Shown: positions 11,340-21,600 of the stretch, in pieces
Numbering within the stretch: position 1 is the stretch's first letter
How the letters are laid out: each line of letters starts with the position of its first letter
DNA from: Enoplolaimus lenunculus
Taxonomy: Eukaryota; Nematoda; Enoplea; Enoplida; Thoracostomopsidae
DNA: 64,000 bases
Assembly (NCBI GenBank): GCA_030248215.1
Contig: JASANG010001249.1
Span: 45,013-109,012, forward strand
Reading direction: 5' to 3'
The notes under the pieces: generated by a model
What the model saw: only the letters and a program-made list of their open reading frames with translations
The model's database searches: none
Told to the model about the DNA's origin: nothing
Translations under genes and position numbers: made by a program

Positions 11340-11990
11340 ACATTTTGTAATGTGAACTGAAACAATATAAATTACCAGGACTGAATGGCAGCGCAAAGAT
11401 CTACTAGTTTTTTAAAATTAACACACGTTTGACATAGGCATAGACGTCGTATACATAGCAAAATACCGAAAATAATACCATACGTCTTCAGTATTTACAA
11501 GACAAAAATCTAGAAAAACCTCTAACCTTTTCACTTTATACGACATGTTCCATAATGTGGACCACGAAATCCTTCATTTGAATAACAATTTCTCTAAAAG
11601 TGAAACGTTTAATATTAAAAATCATCAAATGTCACTTCAAATATTTCTCGTTCGCAATAAAACTTTTAGCAGTGCAGAATAATCGTGTGACAGAAAAACG
11701 TGTGATTCGCTTTGAGACAAAACTTAAAAATGCACAAATTTTAAGCGTAATTCGCGAGCTATACAGCTAATATTTAAAACCAATATTGCTCGAGTATATA
11801 TAATCAAAGTTTACAGAATTGAACCGTTTCTGGGGTTGATCCCGCTTATACCCAATTGCTATACCCAGTTTGGTACGATTATAAGCATATTTTATTATCT
11901 TGATATTTATGTTGTGTTATTAATACTTGTGTCACTGCACGTTATAGTTCACAGATTGGCTAAAATCTGAATAGAAATAAAGCTAAGCCC

Positions 11991-12194
11991 ATCTATAGCT
12001 AAAGGGGCGGACTGTGTTCCAGCGGGACTGCAATAGAGCGAGCTTGCTTTAGACTAATTTTTGCTTAGGCTTAGGCTTTAGGTTTTGTTGTAAGCTTATC
12101 CTTACACTAAATCTTCGGCTAATAGACTTAGTAGTACGCGAATATTATTGTTACGGTCAACATTTGAAACTTATGTTGATCCATACATTGGCCT
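11991..12194. mobile_element. TTAGGC-carrying TIR element, decayed copy
   Basis: Shows the family order: GCGGACTG, CCAGCGGGACTGCAATAGAG, TTTAGACTAATTTTTGC, a short TTAGGC run, then ATTGTTACGG and CATACATTGGCC. The left end has lost most of the GTATAGAACAGGG word. Confidence 0.6.
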
Positions 12195-13036
12195 GGCTAA
12201 TCCGACAAAACAATAATTAAACGGATACAACCAGTTACAATCTCTAAATTTCTTAGCTAAGGATATAGGTTCGCTGAGGTGCTCACATTTCTTTCTCCAA
12301 ACGTAGTTCCAAGGCCATTGTAAATCTGAAATACTTTTATACGTTGGTCTAAAACGTTCAAACCGGCGGAAGGATCGAACTATCTGCTGTATTTCAGTGT
12401 AATTAGAAAACCTCGCATGGTAAAAATGCGAAAAGTACTAGACGCAATCATTAGAACCTTCCTCGCCACAAACTTTCACTTTCATATGTTCCTTCGTTGA
12501 GTGTGCAAGAGATGCAATTGAGGGATGTATCGGGTACGAGCGACGCTAGAGAGCAATCAATCGCTGCGTTAGAATAGATTTAGTCTAGTGCATGCTCGTA
12601 GGATTAAGTAAAATTCGCTTCCCAAGAAATCAAGTGAAGTCCCCGCTATAGGTATAAAGTGAAATTTTTACCCCTCAGGTGATTTCTAATACTCAACGTA
12701 TCATGTGGGTCTACGGGGCCAAGCTGAAATTTCTTTGCAAGAATGGAATGCTCGCATGTGAGTTGCGAGAGTTGGCGGAAATATATTTTAGCAAATCATG
12801 CTGGCATGAACACCGTTTTAATCAGGCCAGCCGAGAACTATTGTTCTCATCTCATATCAGTGCATGATGCTCAGTTCACAAAAGGCTTTCTGTAACAATT
12901 ATCGGTGATTCGAAATATATTTTAAGGTCAAGTTTTGACCAATAGCCAGTTAACAATTAACTTAGCATGGAAGTCTTTACAAAGAATACCTAATTACATT
13001 GTGTGGAGTTGGTATAGCTTACAGTTTCCACAAGGG

Positions 13037-13232
13037 AATGGGCCAATGTTACTTTTAGGAACGTAAACAGTAGATTAAGCGTATTCGAAAGCCTAAGCAT
13101 AAGCGTTGCAAGAATGTGTTCCTAAGCCTAAGCCTAAGCCTAGAGCCTAAGCAAAAAAAATGTAATCTAGAATCTAAACCTATTTTTATAGACTCACCAG
13201 AAACCTTGACGCCCCTTAAACTAACATGGGCC
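13037..13232. mobile_element. TTAGGC-carrying TIR element, reverse orientation
   Basis: Starts GGCCAATGTTAC and ends AAACTAACATGGGCC. The interior has CCTAAG runs at about 13090-13155, followed by AATCTAGAATCTAAACC, matching the complement of other copies. Confidence 0.65.
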
Positions 13233-14191
13233 ATTGAATGGAATGATTCTAGAAAAACTACATTTTCTCGAGCAGTATCCAGTAAAGTGCCCGTTTATTG
13301 TGTTCGAGTAAACACAAGAGAGAGGTGCTTCCAAGTTTAATTTACGAATGGCGTGAAAGGAGTTCTCATGTCTTGTAAAGTGATTCTAAGATTTTTCTAG
13401 GTGTGATCATTTGCAACCCTTTGCCCCATCTGCTACGAGCCGGTGCTAGTTAGCCAGTTCAGTCAAGAAATCAAAAATTGCTTGTTTTGGGACAGTGGTA
13501 CAAGTCAATTATATCACAACTTTATTGTCATTCCAACATACAAACTAGCTCGTCTAAAGCTTGCTTCAAGCGTGCGGTGCACTCGTGCATTATTGTGCAG
13601 TTTGTCAGACACCTCGTAAATTTTACACTACCCCCACTCTATCTTCTGCTGCTATAAAAGATTTCGGACACGAATTTCTAAGCTGTTTACGGATTATAAC
13701 GTCAGAGAACTAAAATAGCAGACATTTTATGTCTTGAAACTTTAAAAAAGTAGAAGTCTTTGAAATTTTAGGACAATTTTATTTGGTGTGTAGTGTCATT
13801 GTTTTCCGAATTTTTATAGTCGGAAGTTGATTGTTAACTAACGCGTTTTTTACACGTCCAGAAACGTTGCATAAAGTAAAACAACAAAATTAAGATGTTT
13901 AACATATACTTCAATGATTTTAAGATCAAAGTATCTTGACCCGATTGCTAAGAGGAGTATGACAGTAAGAAAGGTCTCCACTTTGAGAGTTTGTTAGTGG
14001 ATGCCTGATGGAGTCCTTATGTCATAATCAGATTACATGAAAGAGACATAAAGCAGAATGGCCTTGCTAGACTGCTCAGCTATGTGACACACAATCGAAC
14101 AACCTGCATAAACTTTATTTTAAATCAAGAAACACACATCAACCGACATAGCTATAAACAATAATGCATTGGAGCAAATTACTTCTGCTCA

Positions 14192-14501
14192 TGCGGGGGT
14201 TCACGTTGTACCTGGGGCAGCTTGGAGCACGTTTGTCCAAGTTGATTCGAAGTCAACATAAAATGTTGTGATCTGAATAGTAGTTATGCAGACAACATGT
14301 GAATATCACTTGACATTGGCTTACAAATCACTGATCACACGCAATCATCGTATACAAATGGTCATTTGTCATATGATACTGTTGGACATTTATGCGAATA
14401 TCATCTGATAGCGGATAAAACGTGCAGACAAAATGTTGCTAGCTATTGTCATATGGACGAAACGTGTTTCAGGCTGCCGCAGATATAACGTGCACCCCGC
14501 A
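14192..14501. mobile_element. TGCGGGGTTCACGTTATAAC-family element, copy 1
   Basis: The left end is TGCGGGGGTTCACGTTGTACC plus GGGGCAGCTTGGAGCACGTTTGTCC. The right end is the inverted counterpart, ACGTGTTTCAGGCTGCCGC and AACGTGCACCCCGCA. Inside are CATATGA palindromes (TCATATGATAC near 14371). It is the short sister of 44439-45115. Confidence 0.8.
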
Positions 14502-14554
14502 TAAAAAGACAGAATATATTAAAAAATATTGATGTTCGGTTCAACAAACATGTG

Positions 14555-14655
14555 GTGAATTAAAAAATAACAGTCCGTAACAGAATAGAAGTAAGGTACC
14601 CTCTGGAGAGACGAAATAAAATCCGTCCCCCCTCTTATTCGGGTCGCAACAGTGA
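14555..14655. mobile_element. CTGTAGTGACCCGAATAAG-family fragment (right end)
   Basis: AACAGTCCGTAAC, TACCCTCTGGAGAG and CCCTCTTATTCGGGTCGCAACAGT in order match the right ends of the fuller copies at 39714-40013 and 55433-55829. Confidence 0.7.
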
Positions 14656-15012
14656 AACGCATCAGCAAAAACTTGTGGTAAACCACAATTTCTTACAATT
14701 CTCCGTGTCGTTTTGACGCTGTTCCTGTTACGTATTTGCAAAGTTTAATAAGTACCTTCTATGCACAGCATTTCTGTCTTTCCACCACTTTCGAAAACAA
14801 AAATAGAAAAACAGATTGTCTTTTTTGGCTTTTTCCAATGGCCAACTCTTCAACCCTTGTTGGCGCAAACGAAATTGACAAATAAAACGCAGCCTGAGCC
14901 GAAGTATTAAGAGGACATTACATTTCGTCAAAGCGGATGGTGATGAAAAATTAAGCAGTTAAGATATTGTAGAATTTTGTAATTTATGAAACTGGTAATA
15001 AAATCTATATAT

Positions 15013-15537
15013 ACTGTAGTGACACGAATCAGAGAGGGAGGTCTCAATTTTGAGTCACAATCAATAGTCAGTATTCTTAATAAGAGTCCGTAAGCAGCTC
15101 TAAACCCTAATTAGAGTACATGTCAATTAGCCCTAATTGTAGTGCATAAACGACTCCAAGACCAAAAAAATGGTCCATGCATCGAACAGGGCCATATCGT
15201 TTTCCGGCGGGGCCGTAATAGAGGCTGTTTAAGCTTTAGACTAACTTTTTTTGCTTAGGCTTAGGCTTAGGCTTAGGCTTAGGAATATGATTACACTACT
15301 GTTCCGGCCCTGTTCTATACATTGGCCAAAAAGTTGATTGGACATGGCAACAAATAAAATGCTATAGGAGGTCAGTACATCGACAAGAGGGAACAGCATA
15401 AAAGATGGGTGTTAATAGGTCCAACTAACGAAGGGTGGTGAAGGCGAATTTAAACAAATAAGAACTTGCAACCGAATAAATGGGGGTACCTTTTCGTGAG
15501 GTTAAATAAAATCAGTCCCCTATTCGGGTCATGACAG
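15013..15537. mobile_element. CTGTAGTGACCCGAATAAG-family MITE with nested insert
   Basis: The left end ACTGTAGTGACACGAATCAG and right end CCCTATTCGGGTCATGACAGTA are inverted repeats. The element is split by a TTAGGC-carrying TIR element at 15172-15327. The family interior (GAGTCCGTAAG, CCCTAATTGTAGTGCATAA) resumes on the far side. Confidence 0.75.
15172..15327. mobile_element. TTAGGC-carrying TIR element, compact copy
   Basis: Starts GGTCCATGCATCGAACAGGGCC and ends GGCCCTGTTCTATACATTGGCC, with a clean run of five TTAGGC units at about 15255-15285. It is the clearest copy with both ends and sits inside the MITE at 15013-15537. Confidence 0.85.
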
Positions 15538-17232
15538 TACCTTTGTCTAAAATTTGTTGTTAAGCTGCTTTAATTAAATCAACCACTGAAACTTTGATAC
15601 AACTATTTTGTAAAAGACTACAAATGATTGCATTTCTGCTAAATTCCGTTGCCCCCCTCTTCTATCTTGAGCTTAATGATCATTTTAATGAACGGCGATG
15701 GTCACCGCCTTTTATGCTCAAGGGTTTCGAATTCAATCCCGGTTTCGTTCAGATGTCAAATGAACGAATTTCTATACAATACGCGTTCTATTTTTGAGCA
15801 CATTAAATTAGTAGCCTAAAACAGATTTTTACCGTGTTTAATATTCTGTTGATTTTTGATTGTGTGGCGTCAAACTTTTGCAAGGCTTCAGTTTAAATCT
15901 CCGTACCAATTTTTTTGGCCGGTCACCGCCCAGCCGGTTCCTGGCCGGCGCTCAACACTAATCATAGGTTGTAAAATTAGAGTAATTGGTAGAGCTTTGG
16001 CCCCCAGGTGTCGTTTTCTTGGAAAATCTTTGTCTGGTATTTCAGACATATTTGTTTCATATATCAGAAATATTTGTGTTGTATTTCAGAAATATTTGTC
16101 TTTATATTTCAGACATGTTTGTCTTAAATAATCGTTCACGAAACAAAGACTTAAATTTCAGAATATTTAGCCTGAAACATTTCAGTCCTATAATTTTGAA
16201 AAATTGAAGAAACAAAAGCCTGGAATTCACGATATGCTTTTCTGGAGTCCGTGCTATATTGCCTTAACCTTCAGACATTGAATATAAAAGACAATTTATT
16301 TCGTGTTCACAAATTCTGCTGTCAGTGTTTTTTACCAAACTCAAATCCAGAGGTTTGTAGCAAGCAAGCTGGAAAATGCCAAGACATCTGATACTTTTGC
16401 GGTGTGAGCCTTTAAAGATGTGATGCAATGAAGAAGATGAGAGGGAGTGTCAACCAACATAAGTTGCCTAAAAGCCGGAGCAGGAACAGAAGCCAAAGAT
16501 AAAGTGTCAATAATAACTCTGTCTACAAAATGTTGCTAAAAATTTTAAAATTTTGGGAAATATCTGTAAAGCTACAGAGTTTGCCTCAAAGTTATAGATT
16601 AATTGGTTAAAAGCAACGCACTTTCTTTATGAAAATACGACGAATTTCGCTATTGAAATGCCAGAACCTCCGTGTTGTATCCTGGACAATAATATGTTCA
16701 AGAAGATTTTGCTCGCCAAAGCTGATGGATGTTGATAAAAGTCTTTGGAAAGGCAAGTTTTAAGATTGTAATGCTCAGTTGCAGTGCAATATAACTAAAA
16801 ATATTACAGGTTTTTGCCCTAAATCTATTAACTCAGAGGTCGTGTTTGCACCATGCCAATTTTTTCAAATATTAGCATTTTTAGTGGCCTCGGGCTCCGA
16901 TCAATATATTACGTGTCCAGAGTTATTCTTCTCACAGATTATTTGTGAATTTATAACTCTAAAACTTGAAAAATCACATCTGTACTCTTTATGTTGCTGC
17001 GCACTAAATCGTTCAGCATGCCCAAAATTCTTTTACGTTTTTGTGTCTAAATTAATGTTTGGTGCAGACATAGCTAGCGGATTGGATGAGGTGATTTTGC
17101 AGTTGATTCACTGTTCCAGTGCATCTGTTTCTGTCCGTTTAATTACGTAGGCTCTTCGAAAGTTTGACGACGTCAAATCAACGTATGTTCTAGCGCGCAT
17201 TAATTTTGCTACACACTGCGCGCTGTTCATGT

Positions 17233-17305
17233 TGACCACGGCTGGATTCGAGCCAGCTACATTTGGCTAACTGGGCCAACGCTCTTACCAACTGAGCTAT
17301 CGCGG
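17233..17305 (-). other. tRNA-like sequence (degenerate or SINE head)
   Basis: Read on the minus strand it has GATAGCTCAGTTGGTAAGAGC (D arm, A box), a paired anticodon stem TTGGC/GCCAA with a CCAGTTA loop, and GCTGGCTCGAATCCAGC (T arm, B box). The acceptor strands (GCCGCGA and CGTGGTC) do not pair, and position 33 is C instead of T. It is therefore more likely a pseudogene or SINE head than a working tRNA. Confidence 0.5.
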
Positions 17306-17345
17306 CACTGCTTCAACTACTTGTGTTCTAATTATTATGTACGTG

Positions 17346-17608
17346 TGATATGCGGATGCATTGATGCAAGTAAAAATTTCATGCTGATGCTGAACATCAG
17401 TAAGACGTTGATGCATCGCCCTACAATCAGCTGCGGAGATTTTCCTGTAGTTTATGCCTTTTAAGAATCTTAACATTATACACATGTATCTTGGTTGTTC
17501 CATGTTTTTACCGTTCCTGCATATGAAGGTACTACATATGCATCAGCGTTTTACCGATGTACAGCATCAGCATGAGGTTTTTACGCGCCTCCATACATCC
17601 GCACATCA
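17346..17608. repeat. Inverted repeat with arms of about 70 bp
   Basis: The arm at 17346-17416 (GATATGCGGATGCATTGATG ... ATGCATCGCC) is the diverged reverse complement of 17538-17608 (TATGCATCAGCGTTTTACCG ... CATCCGCACATC). The loop is about 120 bp. It lies between the tRNA-like sequence and the duplicated tRNA-like blocks. Confidence 0.75.
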
Positions 17609-17680
17609 TAATGCGTTGTTTACTAGTGTACTACGCTGTGTACTACGCAGCTAAAATGCAATGTGTATTACGTGTTGAGT

Positions 17681-17899
17681 GCAGTGCACTGTATATATGC
17701 TAGCTGGCAGCATACGATCGACATGTAGTCTACGATAGAAGCAGTTGGAGAGGCGGGTTTGAGAGACAGGATGCGTGACGCAGTGGTAGCAGCGTCTCCT
17801 TAACACGCGGAAGGTCGCTAGTTGGCACCACCAGTAACCCGCTTTTCCAGCTGCTTAGTAGAAAGGTCTGAGGTCCCGGTTCCTTCCTAGACTGACATG
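17681..17899 (+). repeat. Duplicated block with tRNA-like segment, unit 1
   Basis: Contains GCTAGCTGGCAGCATACG, CGACATGTAGTC and a tRNA-like segment (ATGCGTGACGCAGTGGTAGC, an A-box form), ending AGGTCCCGGTTCC. Unit 2 at 18051-18262 repeats the whole order. The segment resembles a tRNA-derived SINE head. Confidence 0.75.
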
Positions 17900-18050
17900 G
17901 GGGCTACGCCATGAGCGCAATGGTAAACTGCCGTGCTATGAACACGGTATCGAGTCGAAAATATAATGCATGGGCAAGGGACGACCTTGTTGCAAAGAAG
18001 GGTATGTAAGCATGTGAGACATGCTTGTCTGTTATATCCACATGCAGTAT

Positions 18051-18262
18051 AGTGTAGTGCACTTTATGTATGCTAGCTGGCAGCATACGGTCGACATGTA
18101 GTCGACGATAGAAACAGTTGGAGAGGCGGGATGCGTGGCGCAGTGGTACGTAACAACGTCTGCCTGACACGCAGAAGGTCCCTTGTTAGAAACCACCCGT
18201 AACCCGCTTTTCTAACTGCTTAGTAGAAAGGTCTGAAGTCCCGTTTTTTACGTAGACAGACA
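18051..18262 (+). repeat. Duplicated block with tRNA-like segment, unit 2
   Basis: Repeats unit 1 with about 370 bp between starts. Its tRNA-like part has a good A box (TGGCGCAGTGG) followed by TGCCTGACACGCAGAAGGTC and a weak B box. It lies about 350 bp upstream of the Ras start codon. Confidence 0.75.
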
Positions 18263-18611
18263 TCGTGAATTATTTAGATACATCTTATTATGATCAATTA
18301 GTATAATACAATTTAAATTGCTGAATCGTATGGACGTGAATGCATATATAATTAGCAATTTCGAATAAATTTTTATCCGCTGCACATTGTTACACAGGCT
18401 GGAAACTATCGCTGTGCCTGCCTACACAGATCACTTATTTAGCGTTTGCATACGTATCAGTTGCTATAAAGTTTCAGTATTCTGTATTACGGAAGCAACG
18501 TTAGTTACGTATTGGACACAGCTCATTATCACCAATATTAGTCTTGGTTTGGTGTTTAGTTTATTATTGAAACGTTACCGGTGAAAAATCGGTGTGAAAA
18601 TAGCGATTTTT

Positions 18612-18613
18612 AG
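18612..18613 (+). promoter_or_regulatory. Candidate trans-splice acceptor before Ras ATG
   Basis: GATTTTTAG ends six bases before the Ras ATG at 18620. Nematode mRNAs commonly receive a spliced leader at such a TTTTAG or TTTCAG. The site is consistent with that but short, so this is inference. Confidence 0.35.
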
Positions 18614-18619
18614 TTAGCG

Positions 18620-21600
18620 ATGTCAGTAACGGAATATAAACTGGTGGTCGTAGGTGGTAAGTTGATTGTTGTGTTTTAACGTAGTCACTTTTGTTTACAG
18701 TTTACGTATATACGTATATATGTTTTTGAATTATTTTTTAATTATGGTTTCGCATTCCGGTTTCTGCTGCGGGAGAAAAATTTACACCAATATCAAATCC
18801 TTGTTCGGCCTAAGTTATTGGGAGCAACGTATGTAACAAATTTACTTTTATCGAAATACGGCATTTAATGTTCGGCTTCCTCCAAATATTACGTTGTCCT
18901 TGCTCCTGTGTTTTTGTACCCAGTAGCACGCTGACCGCGGTTAAGTTTCTTGCTTGCTGTAATATACATATAAGTTACGAAATATTAAAGAGGCCGATTG
19001 TAGGTCCTGTTGTGTACTTAACGGTTGTCGAATCTAGAAATTTTTTGCTTTATATATAATATACGTATATACCTAATTTTAGATGGCGGTGTTGGAAAGA
19101 GCGCTCTTACAATACAACTTATCCAGAATTTGTAAGTATAGTATATAATATGTAATTACTAGGTTTCTTAGTACAGTTTTGGTGTTTTGAAAATTGCTGC
19201 CAACCCAAACGCAAAAATTATGTATATCAACAATTTTCAGATTTTTAAGTTTAATTTATACCCGTTTTAAAGTCGCGCATGATTTGTAAACCGAAATGGC
19301 GTACCTAAACAACACTTGACTCGAGTTAATTACAGATTCGTTGAAGAATATGATCCAACAATTGAAGACAGTTACCGAAAACAAGTTGTGATTGATGGTG
19401 AAACGTGCCTTTTAGATATTCTTGATACTGCTGGCCAAGAAGAATACAGGTATATATGTGTGAATTTCTAATTAAGGGCTAATGTCTAATTCAAACAGTA
19501 CTATACGTATTTCGGCCATCAGTTATACACTTCACGCTGTCTAGCTGTGATAGAAAATCAAATATATATATTGTTCACCAGATACATAGTTTTCGAATGT
19601 TTTAGTTATGATAGCGGTTGCAGATTTATGAACATGCACTTCGTTTTCAGTGCGGTTTTTAAATTTTTGTAGTTTATATGAATTTATGGTGCTTCCGGAC
19701 TGTGGTTATATGCATAAGCAAAGTTGATCGTGTTCTGAGACAGTATATCCAGTATCACTGTTAACAACTGATGCAAATTTGACTCACAGATTTTACGGTA
19801 ACACCGTTGTTGAAATTGCTTATATTTGCTTTTGTTGCAGTGCCATGCGCGATCAGTATATGCGCACCGGCGAAGGCTTCCTATTAGTATTCGCAGTAAA
19901 TGAATCGAAATCATTCGAAAATATTGGGCAGTATAAAGAACAGGTATTTGACTGATGTTTCGGTCCCAGACATTTTCTTTGAAAGCCTTTTAGGTTTTTG
20001 TATTTTGGGTACGAATAGCCCCTTAGTGACTGAGTTGTGTTGATCACTGTGGATTATCAATCGTACGTAATGTTAAATTTCGTTAAATGGTGTTAAATAA
20101 TATATTATCGTTCAGCTGGCTTAGTTGCAGTAGAACGTATATTTTTGCTGCGTGCTTTTACTTGGAAGCGTTTAATAAGAGCGGTTGCGATTCCGTGACT
20201 ATGTTGCGTTCTTCCAATTGATCGCATGTTGTTTTAGATACGGCGTGTAAAAGACTCTGATGATGTCCCGATGGTCTGTAAGTTTACAGAAAATTACATT
20301 TTTTCGACATCAAGGTTAAAGAAAACAGTTGCCGGTATAGTATGTGGCTCATGTTGCGATAAAGGACTGTAAATGCCATTTATTTAAATATTCATTTGGG
20401 TGCGCTTGGATTGCATCTGGGTTCGGGTTTTAGCTTGAGAAATTCCGGGTTCGTGTATTTTTTTAAATGTTATAACTGTAATAATTGTTTCAGTGGTTGG
20501 CAACAAGTGCGATTTACCTCAACGCGCTGTTGATATGCGCTCAGTAGGTGAAACTGCGAAATCATTTACAATCCCGTTTATTGAGACGTCTGCAAAGACT
20601 CGAATGGGCGTTGACGAAGCCTTTTACACGTTGGTTCGTGAAATTCGTAAACATGTAAGCCATAATTGTATTACAAATTCTTTTTCAGTCATATTGGTTT
20701 GGTAGCAGCTTGCAAGGAAGCAAAATTAGCGATTTGGTGACTGGCATGGAAACCTAACTTTTTGTTTCAAAATCAAAGTGTATTTTAAAAAAAATTGGAT
20801 TTTAAAAAAGATGAACTAGACGCAGTGTAACTGTTAACATGTATATATGTTTTACTCTTTAGCTAGCTTCAGTCAGTTACCATTCATTGAATTAACACCA
20901 TTACTTCAATTTTCAGTATATATATGCGAGTACACGCAACCATAAGTCAATGATGACTTTTAAGCAAAAACGCAACGTTCTTTATTGTGCGTGGTGTGAA
21001 AGGTGCCAGCGCGTGTTGTGTTTACGCCCGACCTTTGCTCGCTTTCCGCTAAAAGGTCAATTTTATATGCAATATACAGGCGTTACAGATTCATACATCC
21101 CCATAAATGTTGTTGGGTAGGCCAAAAACGCAACGCTTGCTTGGTGCTTTATATATAAGCCGCACAGAATACGTCCAGTTACGTACTTTTGAGGAAGGAC
21201 CTAATTTATTCTTGTTGAAACTGTAGAATGGTTTGAACCAGAGCCTCAACATTTTTAGAAAGAGCGAGTCGCAAAAGAGAAAAAAGGCAAGCGACGAAAA
21301 GCGGATCGGAAGTGTACAATACTATAATTATTGTTTGTTGGCACTTACGCTGAGTTGCAATCGAATTAGAAATTGTGGAAAAGTATATTTAAGACTGCAT
21401 TTATACATCGTCTAAAAACTGCATGTCACCTTTATTCACTATCGTTCGTACCTTGTTGCTATACCCGTTTAGTTCGATGCTGGTATATTCGGCTTTGCTC
21501 ACCAGTACCACTCTCCTTTTCCATTAATGAATACTGTTGGCTGATTCTGTAAGAACTACTGGCGTCGTTGTTTGTACGTTTGCGGCCATTGCTATTCACA

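Larger units (their letters stand above)
10748..18611. other. Intergenic desert with MITEs and tRNA-like sequences
   Basis: Nearly 8 kb with no gene I can support. It contains the elements listed separately (11044-11339, 11991-12194, 13037-13232, 14192-14501, 15013-15537, 17233-18262) and AT-rich filler. Short frames such as that at 16779-17150 have no recognisable domain or splice context. The 16040-16140 stretch repeats ATTTCAGAAATATTTGT-like words. Confidence 0.65.

Noticed and set aside
16779-17150. Plus-strand 123-codon frame
   Set aside because: No recognisable domain, no convincing splice sites and no ATG context; surroundings are repeats and AT-rich DNA.
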